Shown here piece by piece: positions 8,765 to 14,443 of a stretch of 14,505 nucleotides of DNA. The notes under the pieces were generated by a model. The model was not told the origin of the DNA. It ran no database searches and was given only the letters and a program-made list of their open reading frames with translations. The number at the start of each line of letters is the position of its first letter. Positions within the stretch are counted from its first letter, which is position 1. A program made the translations under genes and the position numbers. This DNA comes from Candidatus Sphingobacterium stercoripullorum (GTDB lineage Bacteria; Bacteroidota; Bacteroidia; Sphingobacteriales; Sphingobacteriaceae): positions 1 to 14,505 of the forward strand of contig DXEZ01000035.1 of assembly GCA_019114715.1 (NCBI GenBank), read 5' to 3'.

Positions 8765-8795
8765 CAAATCTAATAAGTTTTATGAGTCTAACAAA
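8765..8795 (-). promoter_or_regulatory. Bacteroidota-type promoter of the ZIP transporter gene
   Basis: On the minus strand TTTG (8792-8795) is followed by a 19-nt spacer and TAGATTTG (8765-8772), an exact match to the Bacteroidota -33/-7 consensus TTTG-N19-TAnnTTTG. Transcription would start near 8758-8761, leaving a leader of about 15-18 nt before the ATG at 8743. A 10-bp palindrome ATGAATTCAT (8796-8805) abuts the -33 box and could be an operator, although I cannot link it to a known regulator. Confidence 0.75.
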
Positions 8796-8860
8796 ATGAA
8801 TTCATAAATAAAACTTGCTAGCTTTTGTTTGACATTTACATGTTCAGGGTGTTGATCGTT

Positions 8861-8880
8861 TTACGAGAAATGTAGTTTTA
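8861..8880. repeat. Short imperfect direct repeat, copy 1 (copy 2 at 9746-9765)
   Basis: TTACGAGAAATGTAGTTTTA here resembles TTACCCGAAATGTAGCTTTT at 9746-9765; most positions match, including GAAATGTAG exactly. The two copies are about 885 nt apart in the same orientation and lie on either side of the left part of the mobile-element debris. They could be old insertion footprints or chance matches in AT-rich DNA. Confidence 0.3.
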
Positions 8881-8925
8881 CGAATTAATTTGTTTACTGT
8901 CAATAGAACAAGTGTTTACTCGACC

Positions 8926-9101
8926 AGACTAAACGAATTTCTAAAAATCAAGTGATTTGTCCATATCTATCTGATTATTAGTCGAGTATCCGAAGTCTCA
9001 ATACTCAAAATAGATGTGTAATGCTGAGTGATAGTGCTTTTTATGGAGCCAGATAAGCGCGTTTTTCCTTGCTTTTTAAATGGTTTTAATGTGCTTAGTC
9101 T
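8926..9101. repeat. Short terminal-inverted-repeat element, copy A (MITE-like, about 176 bp)
   Basis: The left end AGACTAAACG (8926-8935) is matched by the right end TGCTTAGTCT (9092-9101), whose reverse complement agrees at 8 of 10 positions. The interior is non-coding and holds a small inverted repeat, GAGTAT (8984-8989) with ATACTC (9001-9006). A related copy B lies in the same orientation at about 11591-11754: 16 of 18 bases match at 8964-8981, 25 of 28 match at 9074-9101, and the two blocks are 110 nt apart in both copies. B's right end CGTTTAGTCT is the exact complement of A's left end. Size, terminal repeats and lack of coding content fit a miniature inverted-repeat element or an internally deleted insertion sequence. 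The parent family is unknown. Confidence 0.6.
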
Positions 9102-9127
9102 GATCTTGCTTACTAAAGGAGATCTCA

Positions 9128-9304
9128 CAGCAGTATCCTTCTATAATCCCAGAAGAAAAAGCCAAGGATGTAGGAAATATACTACCTGAAGTTCCTGATC
9201 CCCTTCAAATCACTAAGCTAAATTTTTAAAAGCATGTAAGGGAGCTGAAAAATCGCGATTACCGTTTTCTATTTTTGGACCTTTATGTCAAGTGTTTTGG
9301 CTAG
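9128..9304 (+). pseudogene. Possible transposase fragment, family uncertain
   Basis: One plus-strand frame reads QQYPSIIPEEKAKDVGNILP, then EVPDPLQITKLNF, a stop codon, then VRELKNRDYRFLFLDLYVKC before another stop. The part after the first stop resembles the region around the first catalytic aspartate of IS256/Mutator transposases, where a FLFLD.LYVKV-like string follows a stretch rich in arginine and tryptophan. The earlier EVPDP could instead recall the amino terminus of ISAs1 transposases (IPDPR). There is no start codon or further open frame. It sits directly right of repeat copy A, in DNA with no other coding signal. Decay is inferred; the family assignment is tentative and could be coincidental. 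Confidence 0.3.
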
Positions 9305-9810
9305 GGGTAGTCGCTTAACGGTTAATCACGAAATTAGAATTCGAACCTATAAAAAAGAAATAACAAATGACGCTTTTCAAACGGCTTAATAATAGAGCCA
9401 CCACCGAGAAAAGGCTTGGTGTAATTTTTCAGCGTTTAAGTTTCATAATACATATTTAGCAAAGCGCATAGACAAAATGCTTGTGCGCTTTATTTATCGC
9501 TATTGTGGCAATTGATATTAATTCGACTTTATCGCTTATTAGTCCTTTACTCGACATAAAAGCAAAAAACATTTTAAATGTGTTGTTCAAGTTTATTCCT
9601 AAATGTTTGAGGGGGCACGTCAAAATACTGATAAAACTTTGTATCAATGATTGGCCCTGAATTACCCGTACTGGTAACTATCGCATGCTATCTTGACACC
9701 ATATTGCTATTTACTCCTCGTTCATTTTACGAGCTTAAAGAAAGATTACCCGAAATGTAGCTTTTTTCTTTTTGGGCCATAAAATTAGTAGCGTATCTTT
9801 TTAATTTCTT
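9305..9810. other. Non-coding stretch without a recognisable gene
   Basis: I find no supported gene here. A 63-codon minus-strand frame at 9456-9647 depends on a TTG start and matches no family I know. A hairpin AAAGCGCA (9461-9468) with TGCGCTTT (9484-9491), followed by a T-rich stretch, could be a weak terminator. TTAGTC at 9539-9544 followed by TTTACTCGAC at 9546-9555 resembles the right boundary of repeat copy B (11748-11762) and may be a further degenerate element end. The second copy of the short repeat described at 8861 lies at 9746-9765. The stretch reads as decayed insertion-element DNA downstream of the nucleotidyltransferase gene. Confidence 0.5.
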
Positions 9811-10530
9811 TCACCTCCTTTTATTTCTTGAAATAGTTCTTCTGCTTTTAAGTACCCATGTTTTTATATTCTCTATTATAGTTGAGGTTTGTGAAGAAGT
9901 ATTCCCACGCTCCACATGGCTATCTATCCATTCATAGATATGCGGGTTGTTCATAAGTGTTGAAAACTCAATAAGTAAATATTCCTTTAATTCAGGATCA
10001 CATGTTTCTAATTCCTCCCAAATTTTCTCTCGGTTTTCCAGAACAAAAACAATGTCCTCAAAATCATGGCTCAATCGACCGTCTCCACCTCCTCGCCCTT
10101 TAAAAGCCTCTAACTTAGTCGCAATAAAATAAGGGGCAGTCAAAATCCTGATTTTCTGACCATCATTAAGTGTATAAATTATGGCATGCTCGTAACCCTT
10201 CGGATACCATTTGTTTTTAAACCCTATGGATGGGTCGTCTGTAGGCATAATGTCAACAACAATCCCTCTAATCTTAAACCGACAAATAACCCCCGACTCA
10301 ATGTCGTTTGAAAAACCTATTTCTCTCAGTCGCTCTTCCAGTTGCTGACGTTGTTTATAATTAAGGATCTCGATAATAACATCAATATCGTCAGTCGGTC
10401 GGACTTCAAAAACCGCCCTGTCGGCATATAAGGATACTGTTGCGCCTCCCACGAAAACGACTTAATCTCCCAACTCACGCAAAGCCTGGTTCACTACCCT
10501 GATTCTTACAATGTTAGTGTGATTTGACAT
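9811..10530 (-). pseudogene. AbiEii/AbiGii-like nucleotidyltransferase, interrupted by an in-frame stop codon
   Basis: The frame begins at an ATG (complement of 10528-10530), reads MSNHTNIVRIRVVNQALREL then GD, meets TAA at 10462-10464, and continues in the same frame as VVFVGGATVSLYADRAVF through VRPTDDIDVIIEI to a TGA at 9811-9813. The GG and DxD pattern, DIMPTDD, the NKWYPKGYEHAI region and KLEAFKGRG...HDFEDIVFVLE are characteristic of nucleotidyltransferases grouped with AbiEii/AbiGii toxins (DUF1814-related). Intact, it would have 239 residues. A single change such as GAA to TAA explains the break. Re-initiation at the GTG (10452) would give 213 residues and lose the first helix and most of the first strand, keeping the catalytic residues. 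Its start overlaps the upstream winged-helix gene by 17 nt. Toxic activity is inferred from the family only. Confidence 0.8.
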
Positions 10531-11044
10531 CGGATAATATTTCATTTAGTTCTTTTTCAGCAATAATTTTTTCGCGAATTTTTCCTACTCTTATCACGTC
10601 CAATAGGGCAAGCAGTTTGTACAGCTCATCGTCTTCTTGTATGGCCTTAACCTGATTTGCATAGAAAGGTTCTATTGCCTGCCCTAAAACACTACCAGAT
10701 GGAGAAGGCCAAACATAAGATTGGTCACTATAAATAAATGCCTGAAAGAAAGGGTGTGAATGTGCAGTTGCCAAACCTCTTGCCAGTATTCCAGGCTGTG
10801 TTGGAAATACGTATTTCATTCCGTAGAGAAGAAAGTCCAGTAGGTTTCGCCGGTGAACATGCCGCTTTTCGGTATCAACCAGACCAGCGTAAGCGCTTCT
10901 TTCTAATGACTCCGATATTTCTGAATTACTAATGTAAAGAGAGTTTGCCAAATCCTTTAACTGCCAACTCTCATCCTGCACGGTCAAAATCTTGAGCAGG
11001 ATAACAATGTCCTGTGGTCTCATGCCGTTGTGTTTCCTTCTCAT
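10514..11044 (-). CDS. Winged-helix DNA-binding protein paired with the nucleotidyltransferase (putative antitoxin or regulator)
   Basis: A 176-residue protein whose N-terminal third reads MRPQDIVILLKILTV, then WQLKDLANSLYISNSEISES and LERSAYAGLV, a MarR-like winged helix-turn-helix (about residues 10-70). The C-terminal part (PGILARGLATAHSHPFF, YVWPSPSGSVLGQAIEPFY, LLALLDVIRVGKIRE) is conserved-looking but of unknown function; I recall similar proteins beside nucleotidyltransferase genes. Overlap with that gene (17 nt) indicates coupled expression, so antitoxin or autorepressor is a reasonable inference. Start choice: a TTG at 11080 lies inside the predicted promoter and is excluded. The ATG at 11044 would make an almost leaderless transcript, and the ATG at 11023 (MRPQDI) is a good alternative. 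No damage is visible in this gene. Confidence 0.8.
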   Translation of the reverse strand: MRRKHNGMRPQDIVILLKILTVQDESWQLKDLANSLYISNSEISESLERSAYAGLVDTEKRHVHRRNLLDFLLYGMKYVFPTQPGILARGLATAHSHPFFQAFIYSDQSYVWPSPSGSVLGQAIEPFYANQVKAIQEDDELYKLLALLDVIRVGKIREKIIAEKELNEILSDVKSH

Positions 11045-11049
11045 ACTTA

Positions 11050-11081
11050 CAAATATAAGGACTTGTTTTCTGTTTTGCAAA
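11050..11081 (-). promoter_or_regulatory. Bacteroidota-type promoter of the winged-helix/nucleotidyltransferase pair
   Basis: On the minus strand TTTG (11078-11081) is separated by 20 nt from TATATTTG (11050-11057), an exact TAnnTTTG -7 box. Transcription is expected near 11043-11046, right at the ATG at 11044, so the message is either leaderless or translated from the ATG at 11023. Its intact state suggests the module was recently, or still is, expressed. Confidence 0.72.
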
Positions 11082-11097
11082 TTGCAAATCGCAAACC
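11074..11097. promoter_or_regulatory. Operator-like inverted repeat and tandem heptamers over the -33 box
   Basis: TTTGCAA (11074-11080) and TTGCAAA (11082-11088) form a perfect 7-bp inverted repeat around one central base, covering the -33 box. Overlapping it are three head-to-tail heptamers GCAAATT, GCAAATC and GCAAACC (11077-11097). This placement suits repression by a dimeric winged-helix protein, most simply the product of the gene itself. Binding is inferred, not shown. Confidence 0.55.
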
Positions 11098-11348
11098 CAC
11101 GATGTTTTTTTATAAAGAATATTGTTGTTAAAATTTATCTTCATTTTTCGCCACGATTCTCGGTCCTTTTGATTGGAACATCCGAAACCCATTGAGAATG
11201 CCGTCTGGTTTTCTTCCTCACACGCTTTGCATAAGCTTGGCTGGAAAAATTACCTATTCGTTTGAAGCCTCGACGCATTACAGCGCATAGCCATACCCTG
11301 GACTTTCTTTGTTATTTAAAAAAGCAGGAGGCATCACTATATCAGTGG
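11098..11348. other. Non-coding stretch between the module promoter and the transposase remnant
   Basis: No supported gene. A very basic 45-codon minus-strand frame (11141-11278, MRRGFKRIGNFSSQAYAKRV and onward) has no recognisable family and is probably chance. TACAGCGCAT at 11279-11288 recurs as its complement ATGCGCTGTA at 11398-11407, inside the transposase remnant, a 10-bp inverted repeat of unknown meaning. If the ISAs1 remnant once ended in this stretch, I cannot recognise its terminal repeat. Confidence 0.45.
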
Positions 11349-11600
11349 CTAAGACACACTCTGGAAGACACCTCCTCCATAAACCGCTAGTTTCTGCATG
11401 CGCTGTATGCTGATGCGCTTATTTCTTGTTTGCTTTTCACGCAGTAGTTTTAAGATGACTTTTAACAGAATGAGAAAGGTTTCCGCAACGTTGTTAGTGC
11501 GCTTTCGGCTTCGACCTTCTCCCATAACAACATCTAGGGGCCAGTGTAGGCTGTTCTCTTGTCCAGTGGTTCTTGCTGATTTTCAGTTGCTTTTCGAAAA
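11349..11600 (-). pseudogene. ISAs1-family transposase remnant (C-terminal end, frameshifted)
   Basis: Read from 11600, one frame gives FEKQLKISKNHWTREQ. Skipping one base at 11550, the next frame continues LHWPLDVVMGEGRSRK, then RTNNVAETFLILLKVILKLL, and ends ...QRMQKLAVYGGGVFQSVS before TAG at 11349-11351. This follows the carboxyl end of ISAs1/H-repeat transposases such as E. coli YhhI (NHWHVENKLHWRLDVVM, then a RGNAAE-like helix), which carries the final catalytic glutamate region. Here the expected E in HW.(I/V)EN is in TREQ. The first three quarters of the transposase are missing: upstream sequence passes straight into repeat copy B. The single-base frameshift and large deletion mean it cannot be active. 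Family assignment rests on motif resemblance but is fairly specific. Confidence 0.7.
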
Positions 11601-11754
11601 GTAAGTGGTATGCCTGTATCTGTCTGATCATTAGGTGTAATATGCGGTGTTTAAACACCGAAAATAAATGTAAATTACTGAAAACAACATTTTATATAGG
11701 ATTCAATAAATCATTCTTCCCTTGTATTTTAAATAGTTTTAATGCGTTTAGTCT
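11591..11754. repeat. Copy B of the short terminal-repeat element (left end lost)
   Basis: This is the relative of copy A at 8926-9101, in the same orientation. Shared blocks are 11617-11634 (16 of 18 bases) and 11727-11754 (25 of 28), with the same 110-nt spacing; similarity between them is lower. The right terminus CGTTTAGTCT (11745-11754) is the exact complement of A's left terminus. No matching left terminus is seen: similarity fades at about 11591-11600, where the ISAs1 remnant begins. A and B enclose the nucleotidyltransferase module. Whether B is a truncated miniature element or the end of the ISAs1-type element itself is open. Confidence 0.55.
11645..11660. repeat. Perfect 16-bp palindrome within copy B
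   Basis: CGGTGTTTAAACACCG is its own reverse complement. At about the same place in copy A there is instead the loose GAGTAT...ATACTC inverted repeat with different bases, so both copies keep a dyad here although the sequence differs. Confidence 0.6.
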
Positions 11755-11769
11755 TTACTCGAAACCTTA

Positions 11770-11802
11770 TTGTAGTCAAATTATTTTTATTTTGTACCTT
11801 TG
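11770..11802 (+). promoter_or_regulatory. Bacteroidota-type promoter of ffh
   Basis: TACCTTTG at 11795-11802 matches the TAnnTTTG -7 consensus exactly; TTG at 11770-11772 is a candidate -33 box with a slightly long 22-nt spacer. The start of transcription would fall near 11807-11809, about 22-24 nt before the ffh ATG. The -33 box lies 15 nt beyond the end of repeat copy B, so the element stopped just short of the ffh control region. Confidence 0.6.
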
Positions 11803-11830
11803 TTGATTGAATAAATACACTTAAAATAGC

Positions 11831-13171
11831 ATGTTTCAAAATCTTCAAGATAAGTTAGATAGAGCCTTTCATGTTTTAAAAGGGCAGGGTAGTATTACAG
11901 AGGTTAACGTCGCTGAAACGATGAAGGAAATTCGTCGTGCGCTACTGGATGCTGACGTCAATTATAAGACCGCTAAGGCTTTTACCGATGAGGTTAAAGA
12001 ACAAGCGTTAGGTCAGAATGTACTAACTAGTATATCTCCAGGGCAGTTACTCACCAAAATCATGAATGATGAGTTAACCGAGCTGATGGGAGGGGAGGTG
12101 GTTGAACTCGATTTAACGCAGCCATTAACAATTATTTTGATAGCTGGGTTAAACGGAGCTGGTAAGACCACGTTCTCAGGAAAACTTGCTAATTATTTAA
12201 AAGCAACTAAAAATAAGAAACCTCTTTTGGTGGCTGGAGACGTTTATCGTCCCGCGGCGATTGATCAGTTAGAAGTGTTAGCTGGCCAAGTAGGGGTACC
12301 TGTTTACCTAGATAGGGAATCTACGGATCCTGTTGCAATAGCAGCTGCTGGTGTAGAACATGCGAAAAAAGAAGGTCATAATGTTGTAATAATTGATACT
12401 GCGGGTAGACTGGCCATCGATGAAGCGTTGATGACAGAGATTACGGCTGTTAAAGATGCAACAAATCCACACGAGATTTTATTTGTGGTGGACTCCATGA
12501 CTGGTCAAGATGCCGTAAACACTGCTAAAGCATTTAACGATAGATTAGACTACTCCGGTGTTGTACTTACCAAATTAGATGGTGATACAAGAGGTGGAGC
12601 GGCTCTATCTATAAAATCTGTTGTTAATAAACCTATTAAGTTCATCGGTACGGGAGAGAAACTAGATGCGCTAGATGTGTTCCACCCGGATCGTATGGCT
12701 TCCAGAATTCTGGGTATGGGTGACGTAGTCTCATTAGTTGAGAGGGCCCAGCAGCAGTTTGATGAAAAAGAAGCAGCGGAACTTCAAAAGAAAATCCGTA
12801 AGAATAAATTCGACTTCAACGACTTCAAATCCCAAATTCATCAAATTAAGAAGATGGGTAACATGAAGGATTTAATTGGGATGATTCCAGGAGCTGGGAA
12901 AATGCTTAAGGATGTTGAGATTGAAGACGATGCTTTTACCCCTATTGAAGCGATAATTGACTCGATGACGCCATTTGAGAGGGCGAATCCAGACACCATC
13001 GATCAGAGCAGAAGGCATAGAATTGCGAAGGGTTCGGGAACCAACATTACCGAAGTCAATAAATTGCTTAAGCAATTCAAAGACATGAGGAAGGTAATGA
13101 AGCAGATGTCTAATCCATCCAAGATGGCTAGATTAATGAGAAATATGCCCAATATGCCTGGCAGGCCGTAA
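11831..13171 (+). CDS. ffh: Signal recognition particle protein Ffh (SRP54 homolog)
   Basis: A 446-residue GTPase that binds signal sequences and the SRP RNA and, with FtsY, delivers ribosomes to the membrane translocon. Domains: the N domain (about 1-90, with ALLDADVNYKTAKAF), the G domain with GLNGAGKTT (106-114), DVYRPAAIDQL, DTAGR and TKLDGDTRGGAALS, and a methionine-rich M domain from about 325 (MGNMKDLIGMIPGAGKM, RRHRIAKGSGT, MRKVMKQMSNPSKMARLMRNM). All expected motifs are intact and the length is typical. The ATG is preceded by an AT-rich leader without a Shine-Dalgarno sequence, and by a clear promoter. Downstream are 161 nt without a gene before nuoA. The SRP RNA gene is not in this window. 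Confidence 0.97.
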   Translation: MFQNLQDKLDRAFHVLKGQGSITEVNVAETMKEIRRALLDADVNYKTAKAFTDEVKEQALGQNVLTSISPGQLLTKIMNDELTELMGGEVVELDLTQPLTIILIAGLNGAGKTTFSGKLANYLKATKNKKPLLVAGDVYRPAAIDQLEVLAGQVGVPVYLDRESTDPVAIAAAGVEHAKKEGHNVVIIDTAGRLAIDEALMTEITAVKDATNPHEILFVVDSMTGQDAVNTAKAFNDRLDYSGVVLTKLDGDTRGGAALSIKSVVNKPIKFIGTGEKLDALDVFHPDRMASRILGMGDVVSLVERAQQQFDEKEAAELQKKIRKNKFDFNDFKSQIHQIKKMGNMKDLIGMIPGAGKMLKDVEIEDDAFTPIEAIIDSMTPFERANPDTIDQSRRHRIAKGSGTNITEVNKLLKQFKDMRKVMKQMSNPSKMARLMRNMPNMPGRP

Positions 13172-13332
13172 GGGATTTATATCCATACAACATTAGGGTA
13201 TGCAATTGACTTTTGCTGTGTAAAGAGACTTCATGTATTTGTAACAGGACAGTAAGATTTTGATGGGATAAATCTCATCTGAAAAAATCTATATAAAATT
13301 CATTATATTTATCTGAAGATAATAATTGAAAA

Positions 13333-13923
13333 ATGGATGACCCCGCGCAACTCACCCAATATGGAAAGATTCTATTATTTGGAATCGTTGGAACTATTTT
13401 AGTTGCCTTTACATTTTTTCTTTCAAAATTAATAGCACCCAATAAGCCCAATCCACTTAAGAACAGTACGTACGAGTGTGGAGAGGAAAGCCGTGGGTCT
13501 GCCTGGGTGCAGTTTAATCCTAGATTTTATATTGTTGCTTTAGTTTTCCTAATCTTTGAACTGGAGCTGATTTTTATTTTCCCTTGGTCAGTAATTTTTG
13601 GTCAAGAGAAATTTGTCTATTCAGATGTTAGGTGGGCAATATTTGCACTAACTGAAATGGCGGTGTTTATTGGTATGTTAATCATTGGACTGGTTTACAT
13701 TTGGCGTAAAGGAGATTTAGTCTGGTTGAAGCCCAATACCAAAAAACTGCGTTCTCCGGCTAATATACCGGCTGCAGCTTACGAGGCTATAAATACAAAA
13801 AAGTACGAAGTTATTGACTACAAGTCTTCACTGGACCTAGAGAAGTCAAAAGTTGAGCAGCGAGCAAGGAAGGTTCCAAGTTCATTTAAACCTAGGTTTA
13901 AAAAAGGAGGTGGTAATGGATAG
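13333..13923 (+). CDS. nuoA: NADH-quinone oxidoreductase subunit A, with a long C-terminal extension
   Basis: A small membrane subunit of respiratory complex I. Three transmembrane segments are visible (about 11-32, 65-88 and 98-124). Family signatures include YECGEE (48-53, the loop involved in coupling quinone reduction to proton pumping) and the acidic second helix QFNPRFYIVALVFLIFELEL. The usual protein ends soon after the third helix at 120-140 residues. Here about 70 further charged residues follow (KGDLVWLKPNTKKL to FKPRFKKGGGNG), probably a cytoplasmic tail. The last codons also form the ribosome-binding site of nuoB, and the genes overlap by 8 nt. Upstream are an 8-bp hairpin with one G-T pair and a 2-nt loop (13262-13279) and the inverted repeat TTATCT/AGATAA (13309-13322), 10 nt before the start; neither has a clear role. 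Confidence 0.95.
   Translation: MDDPAQLTQYGKILLFGIVGTILVAFTFFLSKLIAPNKPNPLKNSTYECGEESRGSAWVQFNPRFYIVALVFLIFELELIFIFPWSVIFGQEKFVYSDVRWAIFALTEMAVFIGMLIIGLVYIWRKGDLVWLKPNTKKLRSPANIPAAAYEAINTKKYEVIDYKSSLDLEKSKVEQRARKVPSSFKPRFKKGGGNG
13906..13910 (+). promoter_or_regulatory. Strong Shine-Dalgarno sequence for nuoB
   Basis: GGAGG (part of AAAAAAGGAGG) lies 5 nt before the nuoB ATG at 13916, inside the last codons of nuoA (KKGGGNG). It fixes the nuoB start at 13916 rather than at an in-frame TTG at 13853. It is the only good ribosome-binding site of this kind I see before a gene start in the window. Confidence 0.7.
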
Positions 13924-14416
13924 TGTGAAACCTGCTGTATACATACAAGAAAGCGGCGTTATTATCACCAAATTAGAGGATGTTCTAAACTGGGCGAGGC
14001 TTTCTTCTCTTTGGCCAATTAGTTTTGGAATTGCCTGCTGTGCCATTGAAATGATGGGAGCTATGGCTTCCACTTACGATTTGGATAGACTGGGGATTTT
14101 TCCAAGGCCATCCCCTAGACAATCCGATGTTATGATTGTAGCGGGAACGGTGACTTTTAAGATGGCCGATCGAATTCGGAGACTGTATGAGCAGATGCCA
14201 GAGCCTAGATACGTGATATCGATGGGTTCGTGTTCCAATTGCGGTGGTCCTTACTGGCAACATGGCTATCATGTTGTCAAGGGTGTTGATAAAATTATAC
14301 CGGTGGATGTATACGTTCAAGGTTGTCCTCCTCGACCTGAGTCCCTGATTGGTGCGTTCTTGGAATTGCAAGAAAAAATTGAAAAAGAAGAATTATTAAA
14401 AGATAAATACTTATAA
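13916..14416 (+). CDS. nuoB: NADH-quinone oxidoreductase subunit B (binds iron-sulfur cluster N2)
   Basis: A 166-residue peripheral subunit of complex I that carries the last [4Fe-4S] cluster (N2), which hands electrons to quinone. The cluster ligands are visible as the tandem C41-C42 (GIACCAIEMM), C106 (GSCSNCGG) and C137 (VQGCPPRPE). Other hallmarks are LSSLWPISFG, RPSPRQSDVMIVAGTVT and the MP.PRYVISMGS stretch. The start at MDSVKPAVYI is set by the Shine-Dalgarno sequence 5 nt upstream and fits family length; a longer version from a TTG would add 21 residues encoded over the nuoA tail. It overlaps nuoA by 8 nt. The next gene is purK, not nuoC, so the rest of complex I must be encoded elsewhere or after an interruption. 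Confidence 0.96.
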   Translation: MDSVKPAVYIQESGVIITKLEDVLNWARLSSLWPISFGIACCAIEMMGAMASTYDLDRLGIFPRPSPRQSDVMIVAGTVTFKMADRIRRLYEQMPEPRYVISMGSCSNCGGPYWQHGYHVVKGVDKIIPVDVYVQGCPPRPESLIGAFLELQEKIEKEELLKDKYL

Positions 14417-14443
14417 TTAGCATATTACTCCAATACAATATAT

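Noticed and set aside
8744..8767. Eight extra N-terminal residues on the ZIP transporter
   Set aside because: The TTG start forms the end of the -7 promoter box and would not be in the transcript.
9456..9647. A 63-codon minus-strand frame in the island
   Set aside because: TTG start, no recognisable motif, and it spans a hairpin and a TTAGTC/TTTACTCGAC repeat. A decayed transposase origin is possible but unsupported.
8768..9810. CRISPR array, tRNA or other structured RNA in the long intergenic region
   Set aside because: No regularly spaced repeats, no cloverleaf with CCA-like acceptor pairing, and no extended paired structure were seen on reading; only short hairpins are present.
9811..9819. 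AGGAGGTGA on the minus strand at the end of the nucleotidyltransferase gene
   Set aside because: It looks like a perfect Shine-Dalgarno, but it is formed by the last Arg codons and stop, and the next ATG is more than 30 nt away with no gene behind it.
11141..11278. Very basic 45-codon minus-strand frame beginning MRRGFKRIGN
   Set aside because: Too short, no promoter or family resemblance; probably chance in remnant DNA.
11398..11806. Two overlapping plus-strand frames (11398-11604 and 11573-11806)
   Set aside because: They lie antisense to the ISAs1 remnant and across repeat copy B, and have no plausible protein features.
13853..13915. A 21-residue N-terminal extension of NuoB from a TTG
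   Set aside because: It is encoded over the nuoA tail; the Shine-Dalgarno sequence and family length point to the ATG at 13916.
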